64,000 nt of DNA from Pseudoalteromonas sp. EB27 (GTDB lineage: Bacteria; Pseudomonadota; Gammaproteobacteria; Enterobacterales; Alteromonadaceae): the NCBI RefSeq assembly GCF_001974875.1, contig NZ_MTQD01000004.1:205114-269113 (forward strand), given 5' to 3'. Positions 54,800 to 63,892 of this stretch are shown here, one piece after another. Numbering within the stretch: the stretch's first letter is position 1; each line of letters starts with the position of its first letter. The notes beneath the pieces were generated by a model that saw only the letters and a program-made list of their open reading frames with translations, was not told where the DNA came from and made no database searches. The position numbers and the translations under genes are program-made.

Positions 54800-55812
54800 T
54801 TTTCAACCTTATAACTGAGTACGTTAGCGCTTACTTGCTGGTTGTTATCAATGCCGCCAACTCGGTATAAAACACCTTTGTGCTCAAGCAAACCACGGTG
54901 ATCCATACTTTTTACTTTAGCCGGTGATAAAACCTCCCATTCGTTTTTATCCACACTAAAACGCCAAACATGATCACTTGCTGGTGCAGGCTTACCGTCG
55001 TAACCTATTGCGCTGTAGTTATATGGGTTATTAGAGCCTGCCATCATATAAATATTGCCATTATAGCTGCTAGCTGCCATTCGATAGTGAGCGATGCCCG
55101 TTGGATGAGGCAACGTACGCCAATCTATTTTTTGTGGATTAGTTGAATCTATTGTGCCTTTTAAGCACTGTGCTACACCTGCAAACGAGCGACGCGAATC
55201 AGGGTTAGCTTGTGTTTTAACGCCATCACAAATAACAATGGTATTCCCACTAATTGCAGCTGCCTGACCAAACACGGGTTCACCTAAAAATGGCGAGGCT
55301 TGTTGCCATGTATTATTTTGCGTGTCGTATACTTGCACTAAGTTTACGTTGCCATCGTTATGCCAACCGCTAATTAGATAAATGTAACGCGCTTTGTAGC
55401 TCAGCGCTACGCTATCGTCTACGGGTACTGGCATGCTCGCAAGATGAGTGTAAGTATCTTTTATTACGTCGTACTTATAAACGTCTGGGCTTGAAACTTC
55501 AGTATGATCTTCTGCTACCGTGTAGCCGCCAAATACATAGGCGTACTCGCCTAAACCGACTGCGGTGCTAGCTAAGCGCCCTTTTAATGGCAAGCTTGAA
55601 GGCACACCAGTTTTAGATTGCCACTGTGAATCGCCAACTTTAAGCGCCCACACTTTGTTATGCACTGACGAGTGCAGCTTATCGCTGCCTAATCCCATAA
55701 AGCTTAAAAAATAGGTTTGGTTTTGTACTATAACTTTAGCAACAGCATTATTCGCAACTGGCTCAGGTAAAGCGGGAAGGCTTGCTAACGCAAGAGAAAA
55801 AAGAAGACTCAT
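54796..55812 (-). CDS. Kelch-repeat beta-propeller protein (NanM-like)
   Basis: This 338-residue Kelch protein has six repeats with the G-G...Y...W pattern (for example EYAYVFGGYTV, YIYLISGWHND, NIYMMAGSNN, VLYRVGGIDNN). A Leu/Ala-rich first ~20 residues may be a signal peptide, but with no basic residues. It is like N-acetylneuraminate epimerase NanM and other secreted Kelch proteins. There is no ribosome site upstream of ATG 55812. It is coupled to the sirtuin gene downstream (ATGA overlap). The substrate is unknown. Confidence 0.82.
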   Translation of the reverse strand: MSLLFSLALASLPALPEPVANNAVAKVIVQNQTYFLSFMGLGSDKLHSSVHNKVWALKVGDSQWQSKTGVPSSLPLKGRLASTAVGLGEYAYVFGGYTVAEDHTEVSSPDVYKYDVIKDTYTHLASMPVPVDDSVALSYKARYIYLISGWHNDGNVNLVQVYDTQNNTWQQASPFLGEPVFGQAAAISGNTIVICDGVKTQANPDSRRSFAGVAQCLKGTIDSTNPQKIDWRTLPHPTGIAHYRMAASSYNGNIYMMAGSNNPYNYSAIGYDGKPAPASDHVWRFSVDKNEWEVLSPAKVKSMDHRGLLEHKGVLYRVGGIDNNQQVSANVLSYKVEK

Positions 55813-55920
55813 AAGGCAAGTAATTTAATAAGAATTAATACGCTCAGATTAAATTATTTTAGCCTTATGAGCCAGTATTGTTATATCTAAATAATCAAAC
55901 GTTTTTAAGTAGTAATCATG

Positions 55921-56077
55921 TTAGTAGGCAATACTAATATGCTGATTTACGTACACTGCTTTTTGCGCTTCATCAACCATTGCTGTTGCGTAATCAGTGA
56001 CCGAAACTTTGCTCTCGCCTGCGTCATTAGTAAAATATGTATTGCTGCCAACACGGTAATCGCCTTCATTATCATCT
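55921..56077 (-). pseudogene. C-terminal remnant of an NmrA/NAD(P)-binding oxidoreductase gene
   Basis: The minus-strand frame from ~56077 to the TAA at 55923-55921 encodes about 51 residues ending ...AVYVNQHISIAY. It contains DAGESKVSVTDYATAMVDE, the end of NmrA-type reductases. There is no start, and the first two thirds of the gene are gone. It abuts a remnant LysR gene. Confidence 0.75.
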
Positions 56078-56088
56078 GGACATAATTT

Positions 56089-56206
56089 GTGGACAGTTTA
56101 TTTATCACGTAATTATCAGCAAACGGCAGTGCGTGCTTTCATCGACTTTTTAGCGCAGCACTGGCAAACCGATATTAAAAATATGGCGGCAAGTAAGGTA
56201 TTATAG
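56089..56206 (+). pseudogene. C-terminal remnant of a LysR-family regulator gene
   Basis: The plus frame ending at TAG 56204-56206 reads VYLSRNYQQTAVRAFIDFLA and then QHWQTDIKNMAAS-type residues, the usual C-terminus of LysR regulators (LSxxxRAFIDFL). No N-terminus exists. Together with the minus-strand oxidoreductase remnant it looks like a divergent pair fused by one deletion. The rest of the gap 55813-56255 holds nothing else that I recognise. Confidence 0.7.
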
Positions 56207-56255
56207 TTAAGGGCGTTTTGACTATTGTTTAATCTAAGGTGGTAGTTCAGCTTAG

Positions 56256-57134
56256 TTATTGAGGTAAGTAGGTTACGTTATCTAACCCTCGTTGTTTATT
56301 TTTATACATCGCTTGGTCGGCATATTTTATAAGTTCGTGATCTGTTTGACCGTGCTCTGGGTAGTTTGCAATACCAATACTAGGTGAAATATTTAATAGT
56401 ACGTCACCTAGCTTAAAGACGTCCTTAAACTCAGTGAGGACTTTATTTTTGATTCTGACAGTTTCGTGGCTAGAACTTAAATTATCTAAAATAATTAAAA
56501 ATTCATCTCCGCCTAAACGCCCTACTGTATCGTAGTGTCTAACCGATGCTGAGAGCCTTTTTGCAATGGCGCATAAAAGCTTATCGCCAGTTTCGTGTCC
56601 GTGGGTGTCGTTTACTGCTTTAAAGCCATTTATGTCTATAAATAGTAAGGAAAAAAATGTGTTGTTTGTAGTTGCACTAACAATTACCTTTTCTAACTGG
56701 TCCATCAATAAAGATCGATTAGGCAGACCTGTTAATACATCGTGCCGTGCCATGTAATGTAGTTGTTCTTCCATTACTTTACGCTCGGTTATGTCGTGCG
56801 CTACAGCAATTCTTACTTGATGTTGCTCTGACCAGCGAACAGACCATAGTATATGTACTACTTCACCATCTTTTCTCAACCAACGATTTTCAAAGCGAGG
56901 GTTCACCATGTCACCAGACAATAGCGATGTTACGGCGTTATGGGTTTTATGATGATCACCTTCGTAAACATAGTTAATCATTTTTTTGCCAACAACTTCA
57001 TCGGCTGTATAACCAAAAATTTGCTCAAATGCAGCACTTACAAAAACAAATGTGCCTTGTTTATCTACCACACACACGGCATCAAGCATTAAAGCGAGTA
57101 CTTCTTCTACATTAATCAATTCATTTTTCATCAT
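56256..57134 (-). CDS. PAS-GGDEF diguanylate cyclase
   Basis: This 292-residue soluble protein has a PAS domain (~10-125; FVSAAFEQIFGYTADEVVGK, RWLRKDGEVVHI, AHDITERK) and a GGDEF domain (~130-290) with DVLTGLPNR, FIDINGFKAVND and the intact active site RLGGDEF. No RxxD inhibitory site is evident before GGDEF. It should make c-di-GMP from two GTP in response to a PAS-sensed signal. It is the only gene of its unit, divergent from the TonB receptor operon. Confidence 0.94.
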   Translation of the reverse strand: MMKNELINVEEVLALMLDAVCVVDKQGTFVFVSAAFEQIFGYTADEVVGKKMINYVYEGDHHKTHNAVTSLLSGDMVNPRFENRWLRKDGEVVHILWSVRWSEQHQVRIAVAHDITERKVMEEQLHYMARHDVLTGLPNRSLLMDQLEKVIVSATTNNTFFSLLFIDINGFKAVNDTHGHETGDKLLCAIAKRLSASVRHYDTVGRLGGDEFLIILDNLSSSHETVRIKNKVLTEFKDVFKLGDVLLNISPSIGIANYPEHGQTDHELIKYADQAMYKNKQRGLDNVTYLPQ

Positions 57135-57609
57135 ACTCTGGTGCCTTTAAAGCAAAACCAAGCGAATTTAAGTATTCTATATACCTTTAATAAAAGCAAA
57201 GGTAATTGAAACTACAATAATAATTAATAAAAAGTTAGATTAATCGTGCACGTACAATTAATATCGCCCTGCAAAAGCATGATATGCAAAGTTAAATAAT
57301 CAATAACCGCAAAATACTTTGAAGTCCTTCAAAAATAGCCTAAATTTTAAATTGTAAATAACCATATAGCTCTCAGTAACTTCTATTTTTTTACTCTTTA
57401 ATAAATGTACTTGTATAAAATGTATCTACTGTATTTTTTATTGTTTTATTGGCCGTAGTTAAATTTTTTAACTACTACAACATTAGTTATTTTGATTTAA
57501 TCGCATTTATACTTTTACGCTGTTAACGTATGTTAATATTGTGTGATATCACATGTATTACAAAAACAGTCATTGTTTTTGATTTTTTGATTGCGCAGGA
57601 GACTTTCGG
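57135..57609. promoter_or_regulatory. Divergent AT-rich control region before the TonB receptor operon
   Basis: This 475-base gap holds no gene. Two symmetric elements stand out: GTAGTTAA-atttt-TTAACTAC (57455-57475), a perfect inverted repeat, and TGTGATATCACA (57542-57553), a perfect 12-bp palindrome 57 bases before the receptor start. The latter has CRP-like half-sites but a two-base spacer, not six, so it is not a standard CRP site. Confidence 0.5.
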
Positions 57610-59670
57610 GTGAAAATATCACAACGTTTATTTTGGCCATTACTTTTTGTGTGCCCTCTTGTAACGGCTGAGCCGTTTGAAGATGAAGACCTCGATCTTG
57701 ATGCCTTAATGGGTATGGATGTGCAAGTAACTTCCGCGATGAAAAGAGCACAGTCAGCTTTCGATACAGCCTCATCAATTTATGTGCTTAGCAAAGAGCA
57801 AATAACAAAGTCTGGAGCAACCTCAGTTCCCGAAGCCCTTAAAATGGTACCTGGTTTAATTGTACGTCAGCTTGATAACAATCAATGGGCTATTTCTTCA
57901 AGAGGTATTGCTTCTCGTTTTTCAAGCAAACTGTTAGTAATGATTGACGGTCAAAGTTTATATACACCTAAATTTGCCGCAGTCTATTGGGAAACGCTAA
58001 ATGTTCCTTTATACGATATTGAACGCATTGAAGTAATACGCGGGCAAGGCGGACTACTTTGGGGTAGTAACGCAAATAATGGCGTTATTAATATAATTAC
58101 TAAAAACAGTATTGATACTCGCGGTGGATACGCAAGTGTAACTACTGGTAATCAAATAAATGCAGATGCAAATCTTCGCTACGGTGGTGATATAAGTAAC
58201 ATCGGCAGTTACCGTGTTTATGGCCACTTAAAAGATGCCAATGAATCCAAAAAAGGTGTTTCACTGACACCTAGTGACACTACAAAACAACAATCATTTG
58301 GTATCCGAGCTGACTTTACGCCTAATGATGAATGGTCAGGATTGTTTCAAGGTACTATTACTCATTCTGATTTAGGACAAAATTATCGCGGTGTGATTGA
58401 TGATACTAATGAAAACATTTCTTTCTCTGACGGCTTAGAAAGAACAGACTCTCGCGTTATGGCTCGCTTAGAAAATCGAATCTCGCCTGATGCCAATCAA
58501 ATGTTACAAATCTCTTGGCTTAAACAAAACGGTTCTCAAAAATATATAAAGGAAGATTTTGAATCTATTGATATAGATTATCAAATGAACTTTATTTATC
58601 AGTCCCTACAATTAGATTGGGGGTTGAGTTATCGATACAATAGTATTTCTTTTGAAAAAAGCGTGTTTTTAGACAGCGATAAAGACCTTGATAGCTTACA
58701 GCAATATGGCGGGCTTATTCAGGCTCAATATAACTTCATTCCAAATACACTAGACTTTATAATTGGCACTAAATTCGATCATAATGATTTAACTGGATGG
58801 GAAAACCAACCATCTGCAAGACTCGTGTATAAACCAATTGAAAACCATTTAGTATGGAGCGCTCTATCAAGAAGTGTACGAACACCCACCCTTATCGAGT
58901 TTAATGATAACTTTACAGTAAACGGTACTAAAGTTATCGAAGCGTTAGGCTCAAGCACTGGCGTAACAGCAATTGACGAGTATCGTATTGCTACATTTTT
59001 AAATGGTAACGATGACGTTAAATCAGAAAATTATACATCCTACGAATTAGGTTACCGATTTACAGATGAAAAATGGTCAGTGGACTTCTCGACTTTTCAT
59101 ACTGATGCTAAGCACGTTGCAGTCATTAATTTAAATACGCACGCAGATCAGTTTTTGCCCGCTCTCGCTTTTTTTCAAGCAGGGCAATTTCAGCAAGCGG
59201 CCTTAGCACTCACAACAACACAAATTGATTTAGATTTAGTATCTGTAGGGGCAACAACGACTAATGGCCTTGATGCTGTTATTTCATGGCACCCTTTAAA
59301 TACACTAAGTACAGAACTTGGTTACAGCTACACAAGGATTGATTACGACTTACCAGTAGGCACAACCCCCTCCATTGGGTTTGATTCAACGAATAGGCAG
59401 CTATTTGCTAAAGCCAATTACACACTACTTAAGAACCATAATATATTTGCGACATTGCGCGTAGAAAATTCTGATGCTTACAATACCGATAGCTACACAA
59501 CTCTAGATCTTACTTGGAACTATCAAATCAATCCAAAGTGGTCAACGGCGCTTTCAGGTAAAAATTTATTTGCGGGTTCTCATATAGAATATGGAAATAC
59601 TCGCGAAACTTACACAATACCTAACTATATTGATGAATGTATTACCTTTACTATTAAAGCGACATTTTAA
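57610..59670 (+). CDS. TonB-dependent receptor of a YfiR-GGDEF/EAL operon
   Basis: This 686-residue outer-membrane receptor starts at GTG 57610 (AGGAG eight bases upstream). A signal peptide (~20, LVTA) is followed by an acidic stretch (EDEDLDLDALMGMDVQVTSAMKR, which begins like a TonB-box region). The plug domain (~45-170) has SVPEALKMVPGLIVRQ and IEVIRGQGGLLWGSNANNGVINI (in parts). A ~22-strand barrel follows and ends with a Phe (...FTIKATF). It lacks an N-terminal signalling domain. The ligand is unknown. It is first in an operon with a YfiR-like protein and a membrane GGDEF/EAL protein. Confidence 0.93.
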   Translation: MKISQRLFWPLLFVCPLVTAEPFEDEDLDLDALMGMDVQVTSAMKRAQSAFDTASSIYVLSKEQITKSGATSVPEALKMVPGLIVRQLDNNQWAISSRGIASRFSSKLLVMIDGQSLYTPKFAAVYWETLNVPLYDIERIEVIRGQGGLLWGSNANNGVINIITKNSIDTRGGYASVTTGNQINADANLRYGGDISNIGSYRVYGHLKDANESKKGVSLTPSDTTKQQSFGIRADFTPNDEWSGLFQGTITHSDLGQNYRGVIDDTNENISFSDGLERTDSRVMARLENRISPDANQMLQISWLKQNGSQKYIKEDFESIDIDYQMNFIYQSLQLDWGLSYRYNSISFEKSVFLDSDKDLDSLQQYGGLIQAQYNFIPNTLDFIIGTKFDHNDLTGWENQPSARLVYKPIENHLVWSALSRSVRTPTLIEFNDNFTVNGTKVIEALGSSTGVTAIDEYRIATFLNGNDDVKSENYTSYELGYRFTDEKWSVDFSTFHTDAKHVAVINLNTHADQFLPALAFFQAGQFQQAALALTTTQIDLDLVSVGATTTNGLDAVISWHPLNTLSTELGYSYTRIDYDLPVGTTPSIGFDSTNRQLFAKANYTLLKNHNIFATLRVENSDAYNTDSYTTLDLTWNYQINPKWSTALSGKNLFAGSHIEYGNTRETYTIPNYIDECITFTIKATF

Positions 59671-59678
59671 GTTAATAA

Positions 59679-60209
59679 ATGCTGAAATTTAAACGATCAT
59701 TTCATAGCCTTATAATACTTTTTGTACTTTCACTTAGTACGAACAGTTATGCTATGGAAAAAGAATATATGTTAAAAGCAGGCTTTTTATATAACTTCGC
59801 TAGATTTGGGCAATGGCATACTTCGTTAAGTGAGCAAAAAGCATTTACTTTATGTAGCCCAGACCAAAACTTCATTGATATAGCAAACGTTGCTTTGAAA
59901 AACAGAACAATTCAGGACTTACCACTTCGTAGTAAATTTATTTCATTCGAGGAATTAGCTAGTACAAAATGCAACATGCTATTCATTACATCCGATACTG
60001 TAGAGGCTTGGAACATTGCAAAACCTTTAATGCAAAATAATATAATGGTAGTAGGTGAAACCGATGTATTTATTCAAAACGGTGGTCATATCCGATTTTT
60101 TCTATCGAGTGGAAAAATTCGCTTTGAAATTGCGCCAAAGCAACTTAAAGATGCAGGCATTACTATGAGTTCAAAAGTACTACGCCTTGCCCGCGTTGTA
60201 GATAGGTAA
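59679..60209 (+). CDS. YfiR-family periplasmic protein (DUF4154)
   Basis: This 176-residue protein has a signal peptide (~25 residues). The mature part begins EKEYMLKAGFLYNFARFGQW, the DUF4154 hallmark, and ends with the family's 'IRFEIAPKQLKDAGITMSSKVLRLARV' region. In Pseudomonas YfiR represses the diguanylate cyclase YfiN from the periplasm. The same neighbour arrangement here (next gene four bases away) supports a like role. Nine bases after the receptor stop. Confidence 0.93.
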   Translation: MLKFKRSFHSLIILFVLSLSTNSYAMEKEYMLKAGFLYNFARFGQWHTSLSEQKAFTLCSPDQNFIDIANVALKNRTIQDLPLRSKFISFEELASTKCNMLFITSDTVEAWNIAKPLMQNNIMVVGETDVFIQNGGHIRFFLSSGKIRFEIAPKQLKDAGITMSSKVLRLARVVDR

Positions 60210-60213
60210 TGCA

Positions 60214-62232
60214 ATGAAGAAATTATTTGCACTAAATACAATAAGCAAAAAATTGTTATTCATCCTAATGAGCGTGGCACTTGTTTCTACTGCAACTGTT
60301 ACTCTTGTATTCAGTGCTTATGAAATTACAAGTGCCAAAGAAGACCAAATAGAAAGCTTAGATTCTCTCTCAAAGATGCTCTCCCCAAATATAACAACAG
60401 CACTTATGTTTGATGATATAGAAGCTATTCAGGAGCTTATTAATCCTATACTGATTCGATCTGATGTTATTAGCGTAGCTGTAAATAATAAGGCTGGAAA
60501 ACAATTAGCAATAGCTAAATCAGAAGCAATGGAGGTTGAACATAGTATTGAAGTAAATACCCCTCTAACGCTCGACACTAACCATTATGGAGACCTACAA
60601 ATACGTGCAAATGACAGCTATATTAGAGATAGAATTACTTTTTATATTAAGTTTATTTTAATTTTAATGGCTTTTACGTTTGCAGTAAGTTTACTTTTGT
60701 CTTTATTACTCAGACGCCGATTTTTAAATCCAATACTGTATTTAGCGCAAACGGCTAATAAAATAACAACATCACATGATTACAGCTTACGTGCCAAGCT
60801 ATTATCTCAAGATGAAGTGGGACAACTTACTTCTTGTTTTAACGATATGCTGCACAATATTGAGCAAAGGGAAAATTCGTTAGAAAATCAAGTAAGGCTT
60901 CGCACTAACGAACTTGAAAATGCAAATTCTCAGCTGCAACAGTATGCTTACCAAGACGGGTTAACCGATTTACCAAATAGACGGTATTTTTACGAGAAAC
61001 TACAAAGCTTAGTAAGTGTTGAAGGAATGAAATTCGCCCTTATATTTATCGATTTAGATGGTTTTAAAGAGGTAAACGATAGCCTTGGCCATGACTACGG
61101 CGATTTACTATTACACCAAGTAGGAACCAGACTTCAAAGCTGTATAACAAGTAAAGATACAGTAGCTCGTTTAGGCGGAGACGAATTTACGTTGATTTTA
61201 GAGGGCGTAAGTAGTTCAGATGAGGCATCAAAAATTGCCGAAGTTGTAAAAAACAGCTTAATGCAAAGTATAAAAATAAAAAAAGAAACAGTGTATGTTA
61301 CAGCAAGTATAGGTTTAACGTTTTTCCCTGCTGATGGCTTAACAGTAGAAGAGCTCGTTAAACGTGCTGATCAAGCAATGTACTTGTCTAAGAATAAAGG
61401 GCGTAATCGCTATGAGTTCTTTTCTTATGCTATTGAAGAAAAAGCTACAGAAAAGCGTCGTTTAATAGAAGAGATACGTATTGCAATCATTCAAAATCAA
61501 TTTGAATTATATTACCAACCTATTTTTTCAATTGATGGAAAATCAGTACCAAAAGCTGAAGCCCTTATACGTTGGTATCACCCTACGCGGGGTCTAATAG
61601 GACCAAATGAGTTTATACCTGTAGCAGAAAAAAATGGATTAATAAACGGAATAGGGCAATGGGTTAAATCTCAAGCAATTCAAGATACCGTCCAATTTAA
61701 TATTTTGAGTGAGAAAACGATTCAAATAAGTGTGAACACATCACCTATTGAAATTGATCGTGCTGGTTGCTGGGTGGATGATTGGATTACCGCAAGCAAA
61801 AAATACCAACTTCCCGCAAATACTATTTTAATTGAAGTTACAGAAAATACATTAATGGACCCAGACTCCTCAATACAACAACAGTTAAAACGCTTAAGCA
61901 CAATTAATATAGACATAGCCATTGACGACTTTGGTGTTGGATACTCTTCGCTTGCATATTTACAGCGCTTAGACATAGATATATTAAAAATAGATCGTTC
62001 ATTCATTAAAGATATTGAATCAAATGATAATAGTATTGCTCTAGTTAAAGCTATTATTACCATGGCGCACAACCTAGATGTTATGGTTGTTGCTGAAGGC
62101 GTTGAGACACAAAAACAATACAACCTATTAAAGCATCTTGCTTGTGATTATATTCAGGGCTATTTCTTTTCAAAGGCTATTTCTAAAAAAGAGTTTATGG
62201 GAAAATACATAGAACAAAAAGAAGCGATCTAA
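60214..62232 (+). CDS. Membrane GGDEF/EAL c-di-GMP protein (YfiN-like with EAL)
   Basis: This 672-residue protein has membrane segment 1 (~12-35), a periplasmic CHASE8-type region (~40-145), membrane segment 2 (~148-170), a HAMP domain (~170-222), a GGDEF domain (~245-410) with the intact active site RLGGDEF, and an EAL domain (~425-665) with AEALIRW and DDFGVGYSSL. Both enzymatic motifs are preserved, so it could both make and degrade c-di-GMP. The input is likely repressed by the YfiR-like partner and linked to the TonB receptor. Confidence 0.94.
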   Translation: MKKLFALNTISKKLLFILMSVALVSTATVTLVFSAYEITSAKEDQIESLDSLSKMLSPNITTALMFDDIEAIQELINPILIRSDVISVAVNNKAGKQLAIAKSEAMEVEHSIEVNTPLTLDTNHYGDLQIRANDSYIRDRITFYIKFILILMAFTFAVSLLLSLLLRRRFLNPILYLAQTANKITTSHDYSLRAKLLSQDEVGQLTSCFNDMLHNIEQRENSLENQVRLRTNELENANSQLQQYAYQDGLTDLPNRRYFYEKLQSLVSVEGMKFALIFIDLDGFKEVNDSLGHDYGDLLLHQVGTRLQSCITSKDTVARLGGDEFTLILEGVSSSDEASKIAEVVKNSLMQSIKIKKETVYVTASIGLTFFPADGLTVEELVKRADQAMYLSKNKGRNRYEFFSYAIEEKATEKRRLIEEIRIAIIQNQFELYYQPIFSIDGKSVPKAEALIRWYHPTRGLIGPNEFIPVAEKNGLINGIGQWVKSQAIQDTVQFNILSEKTIQISVNTSPIEIDRAGCWVDDWITASKKYQLPANTILIEVTENTLMDPDSSIQQQLKRLSTINIDIAIDDFGVGYSSLAYLQRLDIDILKIDRSFIKDIESNDNSIALVKAIITMAHNLDVMVVAEGVETQKQYNLLKHLACDYIQGYFFSKAISKKEFMGKYIEQKEAI

Positions 62233-62324
62233 TTTTTGTCTATCGTGTGAACCTTTTACAATTCAACATAGAAAACCCCATAACTCTTAATTTACATTCA
62301 ATATACTTATAGCCTTACCTCAAG

Positions 62325-62960
62325 CTATAACCAGCGAGGGACAAGTAATTTATACTCTTTATATTGTGTAGAAAAACGATGGGTCAAATGAGCTTCCTCA
62401 ACTAAAGTTTGTCTATATATAGCAATTAAACCAACCACTAAGCAGATCAAACTAAATATACTAGGTAAGGCTAAAAAGAAACCTACTTGTGCTGCTACGA
62501 TACCTAAATACATCGGATTTCTAGAATATTCATATAACCCAGAGGTTTTAAGCTCATGCGGTCCTTTAGGATCAATTCCTGATCGCCAAAGCTCAGACAT
62601 ATGGAAATGTACAAACATCGTCAAAATAAAACCCGCACTTAATAAAATATCGCCAAACAATACTCCTGGCCAGCCATTAAATATCGAAAACAGACCCAAA
62701 TAACTATCTAACTCAGGTACAAACACTCTCACTACACATACAAACCAAATAGCAGCTCTGAAAAACTTAAAAACCATATGGTTCCACCAACTAGAACAAA
62801 ATTTATCTCCTGGATAAACAACGCCAGATGGTGTATTTCTATTTTTATAAATAATTCTAAATGTATAAAACCCCGCAACAAAAGTATAAAAAATAGCTAA
62901 GTAAATACGTGTAAATTCAACTAGCGAAGTAGAGTCATCTAAAAATGTTTCATAGTGCAT
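62325..62960 (-). CDS. Isoprenylcysteine/phospholipid methyltransferase-like membrane protein
   Basis: This 211-residue protein has about five hydrophobic segments. The C-terminal half shows the ICMT/PEMT signature: HELKTSGLYEYSRNPMYLG (the Y-x-x-x-R-N-P-x-Y motif), then EEAHLTHRFSTQYKEY. This family methylates lipids or prenylated/isoprenoid substrates using S-adenosylmethionine. The bacterial substrate is not known. It is convergent with the GGDEF/EAL gene. Confidence 0.85.
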   Translation of the reverse strand: MHYETFLDDSTSLVEFTRIYLAIFYTFVAGFYTFRIIYKNRNTPSGVVYPGDKFCSSWWNHMVFKFFRAAIWFVCVVRVFVPELDSYLGLFSIFNGWPGVLFGDILLSAGFILTMFVHFHMSELWRSGIDPKGPHELKTSGLYEYSRNPMYLGIVAAQVGFFLALPSIFSLICLVVGLIAIYRQTLVEEAHLTHRFSTQYKEYKLLVPRWL

Positions 62961-63227
62961 TTAGTTACAGCTCACAATCATTATTGGTGATAATTTTAAA
63001 ACAACTAACTCAAAAAATTCTAGTTATATAGTCATGAAATTATATTAGTATTCATTGCCTTTATAAACAAGTTAAGTCAGTAGTTTGTTAATGGCTAGTC
63101 ATTAACTCATACCATTAATTTAAAAATAACTTTAATTTATGAGGATCTCATACTTTTTATGTAATACCAATCTGCTTATATATTTTATATCGATATTATT
63201 CACTCATATTTTCCTTTCTATAGGCGC
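62961..63227. other. Gap with no recognised feature
   Basis: AT-rich sequence between the methyltransferase-like gene and the terminator array. No gene, RNA or strong repeat is seen. Confidence 0.6.
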
Positions 63228-63258
63228 AAAAAAGCCCAAATTGTTAGATACGGACTTT
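63228..63258 (-). terminator. Degenerate rRNA-operon terminator copy 1
   Basis: AAAAAAGCCC and GGACTTT ends are left of a formerly symmetric stem, followed by the shared TTTCTACAAT tail. It matches copies 2-4 in layout but is decayed. Confidence 0.5.
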
Positions 63259-63448
63259 CTACAATGTGAAATCGGTGCGCTACGCAATAGAAGCTATTAT
63301 ACACAACGGTAAAGGACAACAGTGAAATGCTACTCTCGCATCAGCGAGCACTTTAACACGTTAAATTAAGTGAATTATTTACTAAGAGGCGCTGTGCTAT
63401 AGAGACGCTTCGCTATAGAGGAATACCTAAATCACTTTTCTAAGGACA

Positions 63449-63480
63449 TAAAAAGGCCCGGTTCGTTAGATTCGGGCTTT
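63449..63480 (-). terminator. rRNA-operon terminator copy 2
   Basis: AAAGGCCCG pairs with CGGGCTTT with one bulge, followed by TTTCTACAAT. On the minus strand a T-run follows the stem. Confidence 0.65.
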
Positions 63481-63624
63481 CTACAATGCGAAGTCAGCGG
63501 CTACGAATAGAACATCGCGGTGCCCACAGCGGTGGAGAGTCACATAGAGACTCGCTACGCCCTACCTACGTGATGGGTGTTGATGTGTGTGTTAATTGCG
63601 CGTATTTTACTTTTTTGCAGACGT

Positions 63625-63655
63625 AAAAAAGCCCGACTATTTCTAGTCGGGCTTT
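63625..63655 (-). terminator. rRNA-operon terminator copy 3
   Basis: GCCCGACT (63631-63638) and AGTCGGGC (63645-63652) form a perfect stem on the minus strand with a six-T run after it. Confidence 0.85.
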
Positions 63656-63714
63656 CTACAATTTGAGGTCGGTGCGCTACGCAGTAGGATGTCATGGTGC
63701 GCACAGCGGTAGAA

Positions 63715-63814
63715 AGTCACATAGCAAATGCTAAACTATCTTTGTGCCGGAGCGGCCTTCCGCGAGGCTCGCCTTCGAGCTGTTTTGTCTCACTACTGAG
63801 TACGGCATGGACTC
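63715..63814 (-). pseudogene. 5S rRNA pseudogene with internal insertion
   Basis: The segments CACATAGCAAATGCTAAACTATC (in part) and TCACTACTGAGTACGGCATGG match the true 5S at 63893-64000 closely, but about 30 extra, GC-rich bases (around 63743-63780) sit between them, where the true gene has six. Both ends diverge from 5S, so neither terminal stem can form. It lies between terminator copies 3 and 4. Confidence 0.75.
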
Positions 63815-63851
63815 TTGGCTACAACTTTTATTTACACTTTTCTGCAGACGT

Positions 63852-63882
63852 AAAAAAGCCCGACTCTTTCGAATCGGGCTTT
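63852..63882 (-). terminator. Terminator directly after the 5S rRNA gene
   Basis: GCCCGA and TCGGGC stem with a six-T run on the minus strand, ten bases past the 5S 3' end. Confidence 0.85.
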
Positions 63883-63892
63883 CTACAATTTG

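Noticed and set aside
56081..56100. Insertion-sequence end at the LysR/NmrA scar
   Set aside because: GGACA repeats are suggestive, but no transposase remnant or target duplication can be seen, so no mobile element is called.
57542..57553. CRP site upstream of the TonB receptor
   Set aside because: Half-sites TGTGA/TCACA are present but the spacer is two bases rather than six, so CRP binding is unlikely.
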